Positions 50,464 to 63,746 of a stretch of 64,000 nucleotides of DNA are shown piece after piece (the stretch's first letter is position 1; every line of letters begins with the position of its first letter). The notes under the pieces are model-generated. The model searched no databases. It was given only the letters and a program-made list of their open reading frames with translations, and was not told the origin of the DNA. The DNA is taken from contig OZ231126.1 of assembly GCA_965153355.1 (NCBI GenBank), forward strand, positions 75,144,001-75,208,000, read 5' to 3'. The position numbers were made by a program, and so were the translations under genes. The stretch comes from Flaccisagitta enflata (Eukaryota > Chaetognatha > Sagittoidea > Aphragmophora).

Positions 50464-50799
50464 CCGTATTTTTCCATTTAGCGCCCCCCCTCCAAGTAGC
50501 GCCCCCCGCCTTTCTTTTTTCTTAGTGCTACACTTTTCAGAAAAGATTTGGATAGAAATATTCAGTAAAATGATGAAATGATACAACAATGAACCATTTC
50601 CACTGATTTTCAAACAGATACATGCAATAAATATCTCCATTTTGAGTCAAATTAAGCATTTTGATAGCCTTGCATGAAAAAGATAGACTGAATGACAGTT
50701 CATCTATAATACAAAGGGGGCGCTAATTGGAGGGTTTACAAGCAAAGTAATATTTCAATTTCAAAAGCGCCCGGGGCGCTAATTAGAAAAAATACGGTA
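50464..50799. mobile_element. MITE-like element, about 335 bp
   Basis: Ends: left ACCGTATTTTTCCATTTAGC GCCCC; right, on the other strand, ACCGTATTTTTTCTAATTAG CGCCCC. The strong terminal match and GGGGCGC motifs mark a non-autonomous DNA transposon. Superfamily not assigned. Confidence 0.8.
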
Positions 50800-50988
50800 A
50801 TAACAGAGATTGACAGTTATAATACCGTTGTTTATTTGTGAACCTGATATTCGTGCAAATGGTAATGACAGAGAGCGATATTGTAGACGAGATGGGCATC
50901 CCAGTTCGACAACCGACGACAACGGACTAATTTCTCCAATGCTTGAGTATATTTCTCGTCCTACAAGAATGACAATTAACATGATAAT

Positions 50989-51075
50989 ACAGTTGAACCC
51001 TGCAATAACGGATGTCAAGGGGATCATAATGTTTTATCCGTTGTAGGCGGCTCTCCGTAATTGCGGGCTGTAATC
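50989..51075. mobile_element. Transposon-end-like fragment
   Basis: GTTGAACCCTGCAATAACGG ATGTCAAGGGG, then GTAATTGCGGGCTG in partial inversion. Related to 19847. Confidence 0.45.
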
Positions 51076-51126
51076 ATAAATTCAAGTGGGTGACGCTTTA
51101 AGATGGCGCAGTAACAAACAGAAAAA

Positions 51127-51160
51127 ACAAGGCCTGTAAGTCGCGTGCGGGACATCAACA
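51127..51160 (-). mobile_element. Family E opposite-end fragment next to a tandem array
   Basis: ACAAGGCCTGTAAGTCGCGT GCGGGACATC matches the far ends of E6 and E22. No hairpin end was found beyond the tandem repeat at 51.4-52.6 kb. Confidence 0.5.
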
Positions 51161-51360
51161 ACTTAGGTTGACTCAAATAAAAAAAATCTGAACAGTATCT
51201 GGGTCCGCGACGGAAGGGGGTTAAAGATCACCAATTCCAAGTAAAATCGCTATGACAAAAGATCGCTAACCCTGTAACTTCTTCAAAATTATAAGTCTTT
51301 ACATTTAGAGCAGCCATATAAGTTTCATGCAAATCCTTTGAAAAAAATGACAAAGTTATG

Positions 51361-52590
51361 CACGTTTTCACTTTTAGGCTAGTAGGGTGGTTGGGTGGTA
51401 GGCTGGTTTAGATAAATAGTGTGCGTATATTGAGTTCTTACATTTAGAGACTCCATACCAAGTATCAACCAATTTGGATGAAAAATGTCCAACTTATGCA
51501 AGTTTTTCACTTGTAGGCCGGTAAGCTGGTTGGGCGGTAGGTCGGTTTGGCTGGTTAGCATGCTCAAACATAAATAAATCACATACATGTGTTGAGTCCT
51601 TCCATTTAGAGACTCCATGCTAAATTTCAACCAAATTGGTTGAAAAACGCGAAAGATATGCACATTTATCACTTTTTGGTTGGTAGGCTGGTTGGGTGGT
51701 AGAGCTGAGTTTGACAGGATAAATAGTGCGCATATGTTGAGTTCTTCATTTAAAGACCCCCATACCAAATTTCAACCAAATTAGTTGAAAAATGCCAAAG
51801 TTAAGCAAGTTTTTCACTTTTAGGTCGGTTGGCTGGTTGGGTGGTAGGTCGGTTTGGCCAGTTAGCATGCTCAAATGCATATAAATCATACATGTTGAGT
51901 CCTTCCATTTAGAGACTCCATACCAAATTTCAGCCAAATCCGTTGAAAAATGCCAAAGTTATGCACGTTTACCACTTTTTAGGCCAGTAGGCTGGTTGGG
52001 TGGTAGGCTGGTTTAACAGGATAAATAGTTTGCATATGCTGATCCTTCCATTTAAGAGACTCAATACCAAGTTTCAACCAAATCAGTTGAAAAATGCCAA
52101 AGTTACATAAGTTTTTCACTTTTAGGCCGGTTGGCTGGTTGGGTGGTAAGTCGGTTTTGGCGGTTAGCATGCTCAAATGCATATAAATCATATACATATA
52201 TTTGAGGCCTTCCATTTAGAGACTCCATACCAAATTTCAGCCAAATCGATTGAAAAATGCCAAAGTTATGCACGTTTTTCACTTTTAGGCCGGTAGGCTG
52301 GTTGGGTGGTAGGCTGGTTTGACAGGATAAATAGTTTGCATATGTTGAGTTCTTCCATTTTAGAGACTCTTTAAGTTTCAACCAAATCAGTTGAAAAACT
52401 GAGATTAACACAGATTTTCACTTTTAGGCCGGTTGGCTGGTTAGGTGGTAGGTCGGTTTGGCAGTTAGCATGCTCCAAATGCATATAAATCCCTTATACA
52501 TATGTTGAGTCCTTCCATTTAGAGACTCCATACCAAGAATTTCCTTAAATGGTTGAAAAAAATGCCAAAGTTATGCACGTTTTTCAGATA
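51361..52590. repeat. Two-monomer higher-order tandem repeat, about 300-bp period
   Basis: Two monomers of about 150 bp alternate four times. Type A has GTAGGCTGGTTT plus ACAGGATAAATAGT; type B has GTAGGTCGGTTTGGC plus TTAGCATGCTCAAATGCATA. Both share CACTTTTAGGCCGG, GGCTGGTTGGGTGGT, CATTTAGAGACTCCATACCA and GAAAAATGCCAAAGTTATGC. Minus-strand frames through it are artefacts of the repeat. Confidence 0.85.
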
Positions 52591-53134
52591 GCGTAACAAA
52601 TACCGACAGGTGCAATTGACATGAACCATGACAGGTGTCTTACAATAGACGAAGATGCAAATTACAACGGGGAAGCAGACAGTCTAAACGACTACTTGCA
52701 CAGGATAAAACAAAAGGGCAAATTCCAAATTATCAACATTCGTGTAACTAATAAAAATATTCCCTGATTAAGCATGAGTCAATTTCCATATCGCGACGAC
52801 CTCGGGGCCATGTCTCTCGTTACATGTCAACCAAATAAGCCACTTTAGCTTTATAAGCTACCCATATATCCTTGACAAAGTTTCCATATGAAATAACCGA
52901 CCTCTAACGCTAGGTGGAGTGGTCTTCAGGAAAGGCAAGACTGCATCGAGAGATTCCCTGACACGTCATTCGATGTGTCTTCCACAGCTCGGATTTATCT
53001 CCAACACGGAAAACCGGAGTGACCACTTTTGCTACAGTTGGCTTGCATTACTCTCGCCAAAGTTGAATGGGCAGTCGTCACTTCGACTAATATTCACTCA
53101 AAAAACAGCACGAACCTCTCACTGCTATTTGTTC
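52591..53134. other. Less repetitive sequence, no secure gene
   Basis: A plus-strand frame of 89 codons at 52919-53188 has no recognisable features and runs into the duplicated segment. On the minus strand 52904-52962 (GTCAG then GGAATCTCTCGATGCAGTCT, ending AGAG|GTCGGT) could be a small exon, but the acceptor is poor. Confidence 0.3.
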
Positions 53135-53305
53135 ACGCCTGTTTGTGTTTCTTTTGTTTCTACTCAAGGTTTTTGTTTGTGTTGTTGATATTTTGTTTGT
53201 TCTGTTTGTCGTTCGACATTAGTTTCACAATTCGATCTTAGTGAAAAGCTTTAGAGCGATGGCTCTTTATTTTCCAATATGAAACTCGATTTCATACCGT
53301 CTTTT

Positions 53306-56300
53306 TAGATGCCTCCCGCATCTCTATAAGAGGGTGTGTCTGTCCGTCCGTCCGTCCGAAACTCATTTTCAATATCACCTCTTATCTACGGCCAAATCAC
53401 TCTCAAACAGTCCACAATCACATAGATGCGTCTCGCATCTCTATAAGAGGGTGTGTCCGTCCGTCTGAAACCCATTTTCTCAACATCACCCTATTCACGC
53501 CAAATCACTCTCAAACAGTCTACACAACACATGATGCGTTCCTCAGCTTATAAGAGGGTAAAACGTCCGTCTGTCCGTCTGAAACCTATTTTCAATATCA
53601 CCCCTAGTTTACTGCCAAATTACCAAAACAGTCCATACTACATAGATGCCCTGCATTCTATAAGAGGTGTGCTCGCTTCCGTCCGCTCCGTCCGAAACCT
53701 ATTTTCACATCACTTATCTACGCCAAATCACTTCAAACAGTCTAATAATTGGCTGGCTAGATGATGTGCCCCGGCACTTATAAGAGGGTGTGTCCGCTCC
53801 GGGCTCCGTCCGGCTCCGAAACCCACATTATCACCATCTACGCCAAATCACTTCAAACAGTCTACAATTACATAGATGCGTTCCTTTGCATCTTCATAAG
53901 AGGGTGTGTCCGTCCGTCTGTCCGTCCGAAACCATTTTCTCAATATCACCTTATCTACGCCAAATCACTTCAAACAGTTCATTAACACATAGATGCGTCT
54001 CGCATCTATATAAGAGGGTGTGTCTGTCTGTCCGTCCGTCTGTACGTCATTCTGTCAATCCATCAGTCCGTCCATTCACGCCAAATCACTTCAAACAGTC
54101 CACACCATTATTAGATGCTGCCTCGCATCTCTATAAGAGGGTGTGTCCGTCCCGTCCGTCCGTCCGAAACCTATTTTTCAATATCACCCTATTCACGCCA
54201 AATCACTTAAACAGTCTACAATCACATAGATGTCTCGCATTTCTATAAGAGGGTGTGTGCCCACCGTCCGCTCCGTCCGGAATCTATTTTCAATACCTTG
54301 CCCACAAAGCAAATTACTTTCAAACAGTCTAATAATTACATAGATGTCTGCATTATAAGAGGGTGTGTCTGCCTCGTCTGCCCGCCCGAAACCTATTTTT
54401 TTAATATCACCCTATTCACGCCAATCACCAAAAACAGTCCACACCATATTAGATGCGTTCCCCGCATTCCTATAAGAGGGTGTCTGTCTGTCTGCCCGCC
54501 TGAAACTCATTTTCAATATCACCTTATTACCACGCCAAATCACTTCAAACGGCTCCATGACTATTATTAGATGCGTCCTCGCACTTCTATAAGAGGGTGT
54601 GGCCCGTCTGCCCCGTCTGTCTGAAATCCTATTTTCAACATTACCTTATTCACGCCAAAATTACCAGTCAGTCTACATTACATAGATGCGCCTCGTATCT
54701 CTATAAGAGTGGGTGTCTGGCTCCGTCCGTCCGTCTGAAACCTATTTTCACACACACATCACCCCTATTCAATGCCAAATTTACCAAACAGTCTACACCA
54801 CTTATTAGATGCCTCCTCGCATCTCTATAAGAGGGTGTGTCCGCCCGTCCGTCCGTCCGACGGTCCGTCCGTCGTCAATATCACCTTATTCACGCCAAAT
54901 CACTCTCAAACAGTCCATAATCATTATTAGATGTCTCGCACTATAAGAGGGTCTGTCTGCCTGTCTGTCCGTCCGAAACCTATTTTCTCATTATCACCTT
55001 GGTCTACGCTTTAAATCACTTCAAACAGTCTAACCATGGCTAGATTCGTCCTCGCATCTCTATAAGAGGGTGTGTCTGCCCGTCCGTCCGTAGGTCCGAA
55101 ACCCATTTTTTCAATATCACCTTATTAATGCCAAATCACTAAACAGTCTACACTGGCTATTAGATGCGTTCTCGCATCTCTATAAGAGGGTGTGTCCGCC
55201 CGTCCGTCCGCTCCGAAACCCATTTTTCAATACCCTATTCACGCCAAATCACTTTAACAGTCACAATTACATAGATGCGCTCGTATCTTCTATAAGAGGG
55301 TGTGAAGTTCGTCTCGTCCGTCCGTGTCTGAAAACCTATTTTCTCACAACCTTATTCACGCCAAATCTCATTGCCAACATTATCACAATTCTAATAGATG
55401 CCTCGCATCTCTATAAGAGGGTGTGTCCCGCCGTCTGTCCGCGTCCTAAATCCTATTTTTCTACTATCACCTTTATTCACGCCAAATTACCAAACAGTTC
55501 ACACACTGTTAAGTTAGATGCGTCTTGATTCTTCAAAAGAGGGTGTGTCCGTCCGTCCGTCCGTCCGTCCGAAACCCATTTTCTCAATGTCACCCTATTC
55601 ACGCCAAATCACTCTCAAACAGTCCACAATCATTATTAGATGCGTCCTCGCATCTCTATAAGAGGGTGTGTCCGTCCGTCCGTCCGTCCAAAACCCATTT
55701 TCTCAATGTCACCCTATTCAGGCCAAATCACTCTCAAACAGTCCACAATCATTATTAGATGTGTCCTCGTATATCTAAAAGAGGGTGTGTGTGTCCGTCC
55801 GTCCGTCCGAAACCTATTTTCTCACACATTACTTTGTCTACGCTAAATCACTTCAAACAGTTCACATCATTATTACATGTCTCGCATTCCTATAAGAGGG
55901 TGTCTGCCCGTCTGCCTCGCCCGGCCAAACCTATTTTTCAATATCACCCTTGTCTACGTGCCAAAATCACTTCAAACAGTCTATTACCTCACATAGATGC
56001 GTCTGCATTCTATAAGAGGGTGTGTGTTCATGTCCGTCCGTCCGTCCGTCCGAAACCCATTTTCTCAATATCACCCTATTCACGCCAAATCACTCTCAAA
56101 CAGTCCACAATCATTATTAGATGCGTCCTCGCATCTCTATAAGAGGGTGTGTCCGTCCGTCCGTCCGTCCGAAACCCATTTTCTCAATATCACCCTATTC
56201 ACGCCAAATCACTCTCAAACAGTCCACAATCATTATTAGATGCGTCCTCGCATCTCTATAAGAGGGTGTGTCCGTCCGTCCGTCCGTCCAAAACCCATTT

Positions 56301-56932
56301 TCTCAATGTCACCCTATTCACGCCAAATCACTCTCAAACAGTCCACAATCATTATTAGATGCGTCCTTGCATCTCTATAAGAGGGTGTGTCCGTCTGTCC
56401 GTCCGTCCAAAACCCATTTTCTCAATGTCACTTATTTTACGCCAAATTTACTCAGCAGTTCACACCGCTAGATGCGCTCCGCATCTCTATAAGAGGGTGT
56501 GTCCGCCCGTCCGTCCGTCCGGTAAACCTATTTTCAATATCACCTTTGCCTTACGCTAAATTACTTGAAAACATCTACAATTATTATTAGGATGCCTCGT
56601 ATCTTCATAAGAGGGTGTCTGCCTCGTCCGTCCGGTCCGAACCTATTTTTCAATACCCTATTCACGCTAAAATCACTCAAACAGTCTAATAATCATTAGT
56701 TAGATGTCTCTCGCATTCTATAAGAGAGGTGTCCGTCTGCCCGCCCGTATTCAAACTCATTTTCACACACTCATTAATGCCAAATTACTTCTCAACAGTT
56801 CATTAATTATTATTAGATGCCCTCGCATCTCTATAAGAGGGTGTGTCCGTCCCGCCCGTCCGTCCAAACCTATTTTTCAATATCACCTTATTCACGTGCC
56901 AAATCACTTCTCAAACAGTCCACACTGTTAGT
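53306..56932. repeat. 119-bp satellite array 2
   Basis: Same monomer as array 1. Clean monomers lie at 55525-55760 and 56030-56400; most others carry recurrent small losses such as TCTC to T and ATTATTAG to ACATAG. Confidence 0.92.
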
Positions 56933-57847
56933 TAGCTCCAGTTGCATATTGACTCAGCCCCCATCCCTCCCACCTCCACAATTCGTTTTTCAAAATATTA
57001 AAATCCTTGCATAGTTTCAACTGAATCGGCCCGGTATTGATTTTTGAGTCTTAGAATCGATTGAGGCATCAAGTTCTCCAAGTAATAAGTAGGTAGCATC
57101 ATACCGGAACAGTTGGATAAAAAGAAAACAACTTTATGATGAAATAGGTAAAAGGTAATGAATTTATGATGAACTGATGCTGATCCACTTCATTCAAATG
57201 GAATTAAAGAATTGGAAAAATTCATGACATTGCATCGTTTTTCTCCTCACATATATTCACCTTATCTCCATAATGCAAAATTGTTTTAGTCTAAAATGCT
57301 TCTCAAGGTTATCTACAAAAAAACCTACCAGTACCGACGAGGGCGCATCTATTGTTTGTCTATCAAACTTGTTTCTTCTCTATGAAAATCGTTTCCTTCG
57401 ATGTGAGTCTGAAATGACTTAGCGAAATGCTATTTTGATGTAAAATGATATTTTTTATTTTGTGATTTTCCTGTTTGTTTATTCTTTACCATCTGAGATT
57501 TGATTTTTGGCAGTGTAAGATTTCCTTGTATTGTAATTGTGCGTTCGTTTGTACTTGGTTTCTTTTTAGGCCAACAAAAGAATGAAAATTTGACATTGAT
57601 TAACAGCTGATAACAATTATCATTTCGAAATGGCTTGTTTAATCACAATTTAAATAGTTCATATATTTACAACTTGAAAACATTTAAAAGCGACGGCAGG
57701 TAATTTCTCTTGTTATAGTCATTAAGTTGCTGTTTTTATTTCTTTTAGGGGTTTACGTGACCGTCGTCAACTTGGTCAACTGTGAACAGATTCAAAGTAG
57801 AAAGAAAAGTAAATTATCTTGTTTCGTTTCTCTAACCTTTTTATTTT
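56933..57847. other. Unique sequence of the duplicated segment, copy 2
   Basis: Near-identical to 43405-44321. No gene recognised. Confidence 0.5.
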
Positions 57848-58118
57848 TAGTTGCTTACTAAGCGACTCTATAAGAAGGCGTGTCCCCTAGTAGGTCTGTC
57901 CCGAACGCGAAAATTTGGACGACGCGAAGTCGGCTGGAAAGCGATTTGTGAGTATTACTACCTCTGCCATGCTTCTTTACAGCCCCCACCAACTCACAAA
58001 CTGCCCCTATCCACTCAATGAGTGGCACTTACATACTGCCCTTGTCCACCAACATTACTGCCCGTCTGCCCCTGCTCACCCGCAAGTGACTACCCAATGG
58101 CCGTGTATTCGGTCTTGT
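57848..58118 (+). mobile_element. Family E element (E14, copy 2)
   Basis: As at 44322-44607 but without the 15-bp duplication. It is followed head to tail by E16. Confidence 0.7.
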
Positions 58119-58121
58119 TTT

Positions 58122-58508
58122 TAGTTGCGTGCACGCGACTCTACACCTTGCTCTGTCGGTCGGTCAGTCCGTCCGTAACATTTTTAAATTTTTGTAAATT
58201 TTTGTAAATTTTTTAACGTTTTTAACATTTTTTAACATTTTCCAACATTTTTTAACATTTTACCTTTTTTGACCTTTTTTAACATTCTGAAATTTTTTTA
58301 ACATTTTTTAACATATTTTAACGTTTTAACCTTCTTTAACATTCTTTACAATTTTTTAACATTTTTAACATTTTTTAACACTTTATAGCATATTCTAACA
58401 TTCTTTGAGAGTTTTTAACATTTTTTAACATTCTTAACATTTAAACATGTTTTTGCTCTGTAGTTTGTCATTTCCAGACGCACGCGACTGTTGCCCTCTT
58501 GGGCTTGT
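58122..58508 (+). mobile_element. Family E element (E16) with AACATTTTTT array
   Basis: Start AGTTGCGTGCACGCGACTCT ACACCTTGC and a CGGTCGGTCAGTCCGTCC run; about 25 copies of an 11-13-bp TTTTAACATTTT unit (58175-58445); end ACGCACGCGACTGTTGCCCT CTTGGGCTTGTT. Confidence 0.75.
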
Positions 58509-59825
58509 TTTTTTTAATCGTGTACCATTTTTCTGTCTATCTGTCACTTCATCCGTCTGAATATTTTGATTAACCCAGGTATCCTGCTTTGTTCATTTTC
58601 CTTTCATATTTGAAAAGTCAGCCTGTTTGTAGTTAGGGAAATATGTTTTGCACTCATTGTCATGGGTAGCCAGCACTGTCATCAGCAAACATTCTTAGTA
58701 AACAACTAAATATTTTATGTAAATACTTGATTTAAACGTCTGCACCATGGGCTATGGATTGGGCTAGGTTGCTCCTTGGGTATATGGGTGAAAATTTTCA
58801 TCTCTTTGATATAGCTGAAAGTATGTAGAAAAGTCATAGTAACATATGAGCATACATTACCAGTCCAATCGGCAGATTATACTGCAATTTGGAGTGAAAA
58901 AAACGCCCTAAGTGGACTCTTTCTTGAAAACCGCGAAATTTCAAGAAAAATAAATAAGTTTTTAGGTTATCTGTTGAGAATGAAAAAAAGTTTATACTAT
59001 CTCCATTATTGGATTAGATCCCTTCATTAATGTCACAAAGGCTAGAAATATGATAAAAAAAACATCATTTTTCACATATCTAAGACTGATAAATTACCTC
59101 ATTATTTCTAAATATTTTACCTTATTTTCTTAATTTTTTACCCTAAGATTACAAAAAATCGCACAAGGACGCACAACATGAGACCTATGCCAAAATGTAG
59201 CCCAAGGTGTCCTGAATTGAGATTGCTATTGCTCAGGCTGACCTTTCCCCCCCAAGTTGCGATTTTCTTGGCCTAAAATGGACTACTAAAGTAAAAGTAA
59301 AGTAAAAAGAAAAAGTCATATTTGATTGGAAGAGAAATGAGCTAAATGAACAAAAAAATCATCTTTTTTTTGCACCATATTAAAGAATCTTATTGTACAA
59401 AGACAAAATTTTATCAACTTGGTTGGAACTTAATATAATTTACATAATGAGAAGTAAGAGAGTTAAGCAGTATTTTTAACTTGATTTTCTCAAAATTTCC
59501 TTCTTTTGCATTCATAAAGCTTTTTATCCAGTAAAAATGATTCAATATTGGGTATAGATAATCTCATAACATCTGAAATTATGCAGACAAATGTTTTTCA
59601 CTCTGTTTATTTCATAAGGAACAATATTATAGAAAAGATGTAATAATAATCCCCGATGAGCAACCTAGCGCACATTCCAGCCCACCGTGGTCTGTTTCCA
59701 CGTGAAATGAATATCGAATATGAATGAAGGAGGTAACTAAAAAGGAGCTTAATAATTCAAGAAGCTCATTTTTTTCTTTTGTTTTTCGATCTCAAACCTG
59801 AAGACAAAAAAAGTTGATGAGAAAA
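58509..59825. other. AT-rich sequence, no gene seen
   Basis: No exon, element end or array was recognised on either strand. Confidence 0.45.
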
Positions 59826-60460
59826 GAAATTTTCGTTTGTAGACAACCGGAAAATGCCGGCGAGTTCGACCTGTCTCCATCTCTGTCCTTGCTGGTTTCT
59901 TGTTTTGTCTCTGTCTCTGTCCTATCCTCTTGTCCATTCCTTTGTCACTATTTTTGTCGCTGTCCCATTTGTAAACAACCAAAAAATGCCGGCGATTTCG
60001 ATATGTCTCCATCTCTGTCCTTGCTGGTCTCTTGTTTTGTCTCTGTCTCTGTCCTATTCTCTTGTCTCTGTCTTTGTCTCTATCTTTGTCGCTTTCTCAT
60101 TTGTAAACAACCGCTGTCTCCATCTCTGTCTTTGTAGTCGCCCATTCTGTGTCCGTCCTACCTTTTTGTCTCTTGTTCTGTACTACCTTTGTTGTTGTTT
60201 CATTTGCAAACGACCGCAAGATGCTGGCAAGTCCAACCTGTCTCTATCATCTTCCTTGCTGTTCTCTTGTTTTTTCTCTATCTTTTTCGCTGTCTCATTT
60301 GTAAACAACCGATGTCTCCATCTCTGTCTTTGTGGTCTCTCATTCTGTCTCTGTCCTACTCTTTTTTTTTCTCTTGTTCCTTCTCTAACTTTGCCGCTCT
60401 CCTGTCTTTGTTTCTGTTTTTCTTTGTCTCTGTCTCGTTTCTTTTATTCAGCGAAGATTT
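59826..60460. repeat. Irregular tandem array of about 100-140-bp units
   Basis: A core TTTGTAAACAACCGNAAAAT GCCGGCGA with CCTGTCTCCATCTCTGTC recurs at about 59838, 59970, 60101, 60204 and 60299, separated by CTGTCT-rich filler. Two copies lose the middle of the core. Long open frames on both strands follow from the repeat, not from a gene. Confidence 0.8.
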
Positions 60461-60637
60461 GCATCTTTTTGTGTCTATCTGCCCATATTTTCTTTCTTCG
60501 CCATTACATATCGTTGTCTCTGTCTCTGTCTACGTTTCCATCTATGTTTCTGTCGCGTTTGTATCGTGTTGCTCTTGTCTACTTAAGTCTCCCAGAAGGC
60601 TGATGTAAAAAAATTGCAGAGGATGGAAGAAAAAATA

Positions 60638-60743
<106 letters not shown>

Positions 60744-60744
60744 T

Positions 60745-60860
60745 AGAGACCATTGTTTGGGCCTCGAGATCAGTATTTGGGTCAAGGGACTGTAGTGGGG
60801 TCTCGAGACCTGAGCCGGGGTCTCGGGACCGGACGTGAGGTCTCGAGACCGGACGTCGGG
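60745..60860. repeat. Degenerate GGTCTCGAGACC repeat
   Basis: Six units of about 19 bp, each centred on a self-complementary GGTCTCGAGACC-like core. Confidence 0.75.
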
Positions 60861-61236
60861 GGTTATTTTTTCCTTCGACGAGTCATTTTGGCAAGGAAAA
60901 GATGGATAGAAATGTAAATGTAACGCTATGAAGTTATCAACAAATAAGAATAGAAAACCAGACGGACATGATGGGAGATCAGATAGTACAAGTGGACACA
61001 AGGGCTGAATATACAAACAGAACAGAGGTATGGTCAAATAACATGAAATCCTTATAGTCAAACATTTCCGGGCAGAAGGACCGGACAGAATGATTAGACA
61101 TTGAGGCTGGACAGGATAGCAGGACAGAATTGACGGACAAAATCTATAGCGATTCTCCAGATTTTTTTTTTATCCATTGGAAAAATCCGGATGCCACCAT
61201 AAAAGGAAGAAGAACAAAAAACGCCCTGAGTCAAAA

Positions 61237-63746
61237 ACAAGGCCAACACCTATAAGTCGCGTGAGAGACAAAGATAACTGAATTGACCTGACTCCTTATT
61301 GTATCACTTTATTGGCTTAATCCAGACTTAAACCAGACTTAAACTAGACTTAAACCAGACTAAAACCAGACTTAAACCAGACTTAAATTAGACTAAAACC
61401 AGACTAAAACCAGACTAAAACCAGACTAAAACCAGACTAAAACCAGACTAAAACCAAACTAAAACCAGACTTAAACCAGACTTAAACCAGACTTAAACCA
61501 GACTTAAACCAGACTTAAATCAGACTTAAACCAGACTAAAACCAGACTAAAACCAGACTAAAACCAAACTAAAACCAGACTTAAACCAGACTTAAACCAG
61601 ACTTAAACCAGACTTAAACCAGACTTAAATCAGACTTAAACCAGACTTAAACCAGACTAAAACCAGACTTAAACTAGACTTAAATTAGACTAAAACCAGA
61701 CTAAAACCAGACTAAAACCAGACTAAAACCAGACTAAAACCAGACTAAAACCAAACTAAAACCAGACTTAAACCAGACTTAAACCAGACTTAAACCAGAC
61801 TTAAATCAGACTTAAACCAGACTTAAACCAGACTTAAACCAGATTTAAACCAGACTTAAACCAGACTTAAACCAGACTTAAACCAGACTTAAACCAGACT
61901 TAAACCAGACTTAAACCAGACTTAAATCAGACTTTAACCAGACTTAAACCAGACTTAAACCAGACTTAAACCAGACTTAGACCAGACTTAGACCAGACTT
62001 AGACCAGACTTAGACCAGACTTAGACCAGACTTAGACCAGACTTAGACCAGACTTAGACCAGACTTAGACCAGACTTAGACCAGACTTAAACCAGACTAA
62101 GACCAGACTAAGACCAGACTTAGACCAGACTTAGACCAGACTTAGACCAGACTTAGACCAGACTTAGACCAGACTTAGACCAGACTTAGACCAGACTTAG
62201 ACCAGACTTAGACCAGACTTAGACCAGACTTAAACCAGACTAAGACCAGACTAAGACCAGACTTAGACCAGACTTAGACCAGACTTAGACCAGACTTAGA
62301 CCAGACTTAGACCAGACTTAGACCAGACTTAGACCAGACTTAGACCAGACTTAGACCAGACTTAGACCAGACTTAAACCAGACTAAGACCAGACTAAGAC
62401 CAGACTTAAACCAGACTTAGACCAGACTTAGACCAGACTTAGACCAGACTTAGACCAGACTTAGACCAGACTTAGACCAGACTTAGACCAGACTTAGACC
62501 AGACTTAGACCAGACTTAGACCAGACTAAGACCAGACTTAGACCAGACTTAGACCAGACTAAGACCAGACTTAGACCAGACTAAGACCAGACTTAGACCA
62601 GACTTAGACCAGACTAAGACCAGACTTAGACCAACCTTAGACCAGACTTAGACCAGACTTAGACCAGACTTAGACCAGACTTAGACCAGACTTAGACCAG
62701 ACATAGACCAGACTTAGACCAGACTTAGACCAGACTAAGACCAGACTAAGACCAGACTAAGACCAGACTTAGACCAACCTTAGACCAGACTTAGACCAGA
62801 CTTAGACCAGACTTAGACCAGACTTAGACCAGACTTAGACCAGACTTAGACCAGACTTAAATCAGACTTAGACCAGACTTAGACCAGACTTAGACCAGAC
62901 TTAGACCAGACTTAGACCAGACTAAGACCAGACTTAGACCAGACTTAGACCAGACTTAGACCAGACTAAGACCAGACTAAGACCAGACTTAGACCAGACT
63001 TAGACCAGACTTAGACCAGACTTTGACCAGTCTTAGACCAGACATAGACCAGACTTAGACCAGACTTAGACCAGATTTAGACCAGACTTAGACCAGACTT
63101 AGACCAGACTTAGACCAGACTTAGACCAGACTTAGACCAGACTTAGACCAGACTTAGACCGGACTAAGACCGGACTTAAACCAGACTTAGACCAGACTTA
63201 GACCAGACTTAGACCAGACTAAGACCAGACTAAGACCAGACTTAGACCAGACTTAGACCAGACTTAGACCAGACTTAGACCAGACTTAGACCAGACTTAG
63301 ACCAGACTTAGACCAGACTTAGACCAGACTTAGACCAGACTTAGACCAGACTTAGACCAGACTTAGACCAGACTTAGACCAGACTAAGACCAGACTTAGA
63401 CCAGACATAGACCAGACTAAGACCAGACTAAGACCAGACTTAAACCAGACTTAGACCAGACTTAGACCAGACTTAGACCAGACTTAGACCAGACTAAGAC
63501 CAGAATAAGACCAGACTAAGACCAGACTTAGACCAGACTTAGACCAGACTTAGACCAGACTTAGACCAGACTTCGACCAGACTTAGACCAGACTTAGACC
63601 AGACTTTAAAAAATGACTCAAAATAACTCCAGATAACCCAAAATGACCAAAAACGACGCAAAAAAGCTAAGTGTTACGGACCGACCGACAGACCGACCGA
63701 CCGACCAACGGAGCGGGTTGTAGAGTCGCGTGTACGCGACTAAAAA
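61237..63746 (-). mobile_element. Long family E element (E22) built of an 11-bp minisatellite
   Basis: Begins ACAAGGCCAACACCTATAAG TCGCGTGAGAGAC; ends TTACGGACCGACCGACAGAC, GGAGCGGGTTGTAGAG and hairpin AGTCGCGTGTACGCGACT. The middle (61320-63606) is about 205 copies of an 11-bp unit: CTTAAACCAGA in the left third, CTTAGACCAGA in the rest. The 100 bp next to the hairpin (AAATGACTCAAAATAACTCC AG) matches the corresponding part of E6 on the other strand. Confidence 0.9.

Larger units (their letters stand above)
53135..58161. repeat. Segmental duplication, copy 2
   Basis: Same order as 39624-44650, offset 13510 at the left edge, 13526 after the satellite and 13511 after the 15-bp difference. Confidence 0.9.

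Noticed and set aside
51379-52411. Minus-strand frames with LPPNQPTGLKVKN repeats
   Set aside because: They follow the 150-bp tandem repeat and restart at each monomer; no splice or start context supports a gene.
59854-60608. 249-codon plus-strand frame rich in Leu, Ser and Cys
   Set aside because: It runs through an irregular tandem array with CTGTCT filler; the hydrophobic look comes from pyrimidine-rich sequence.
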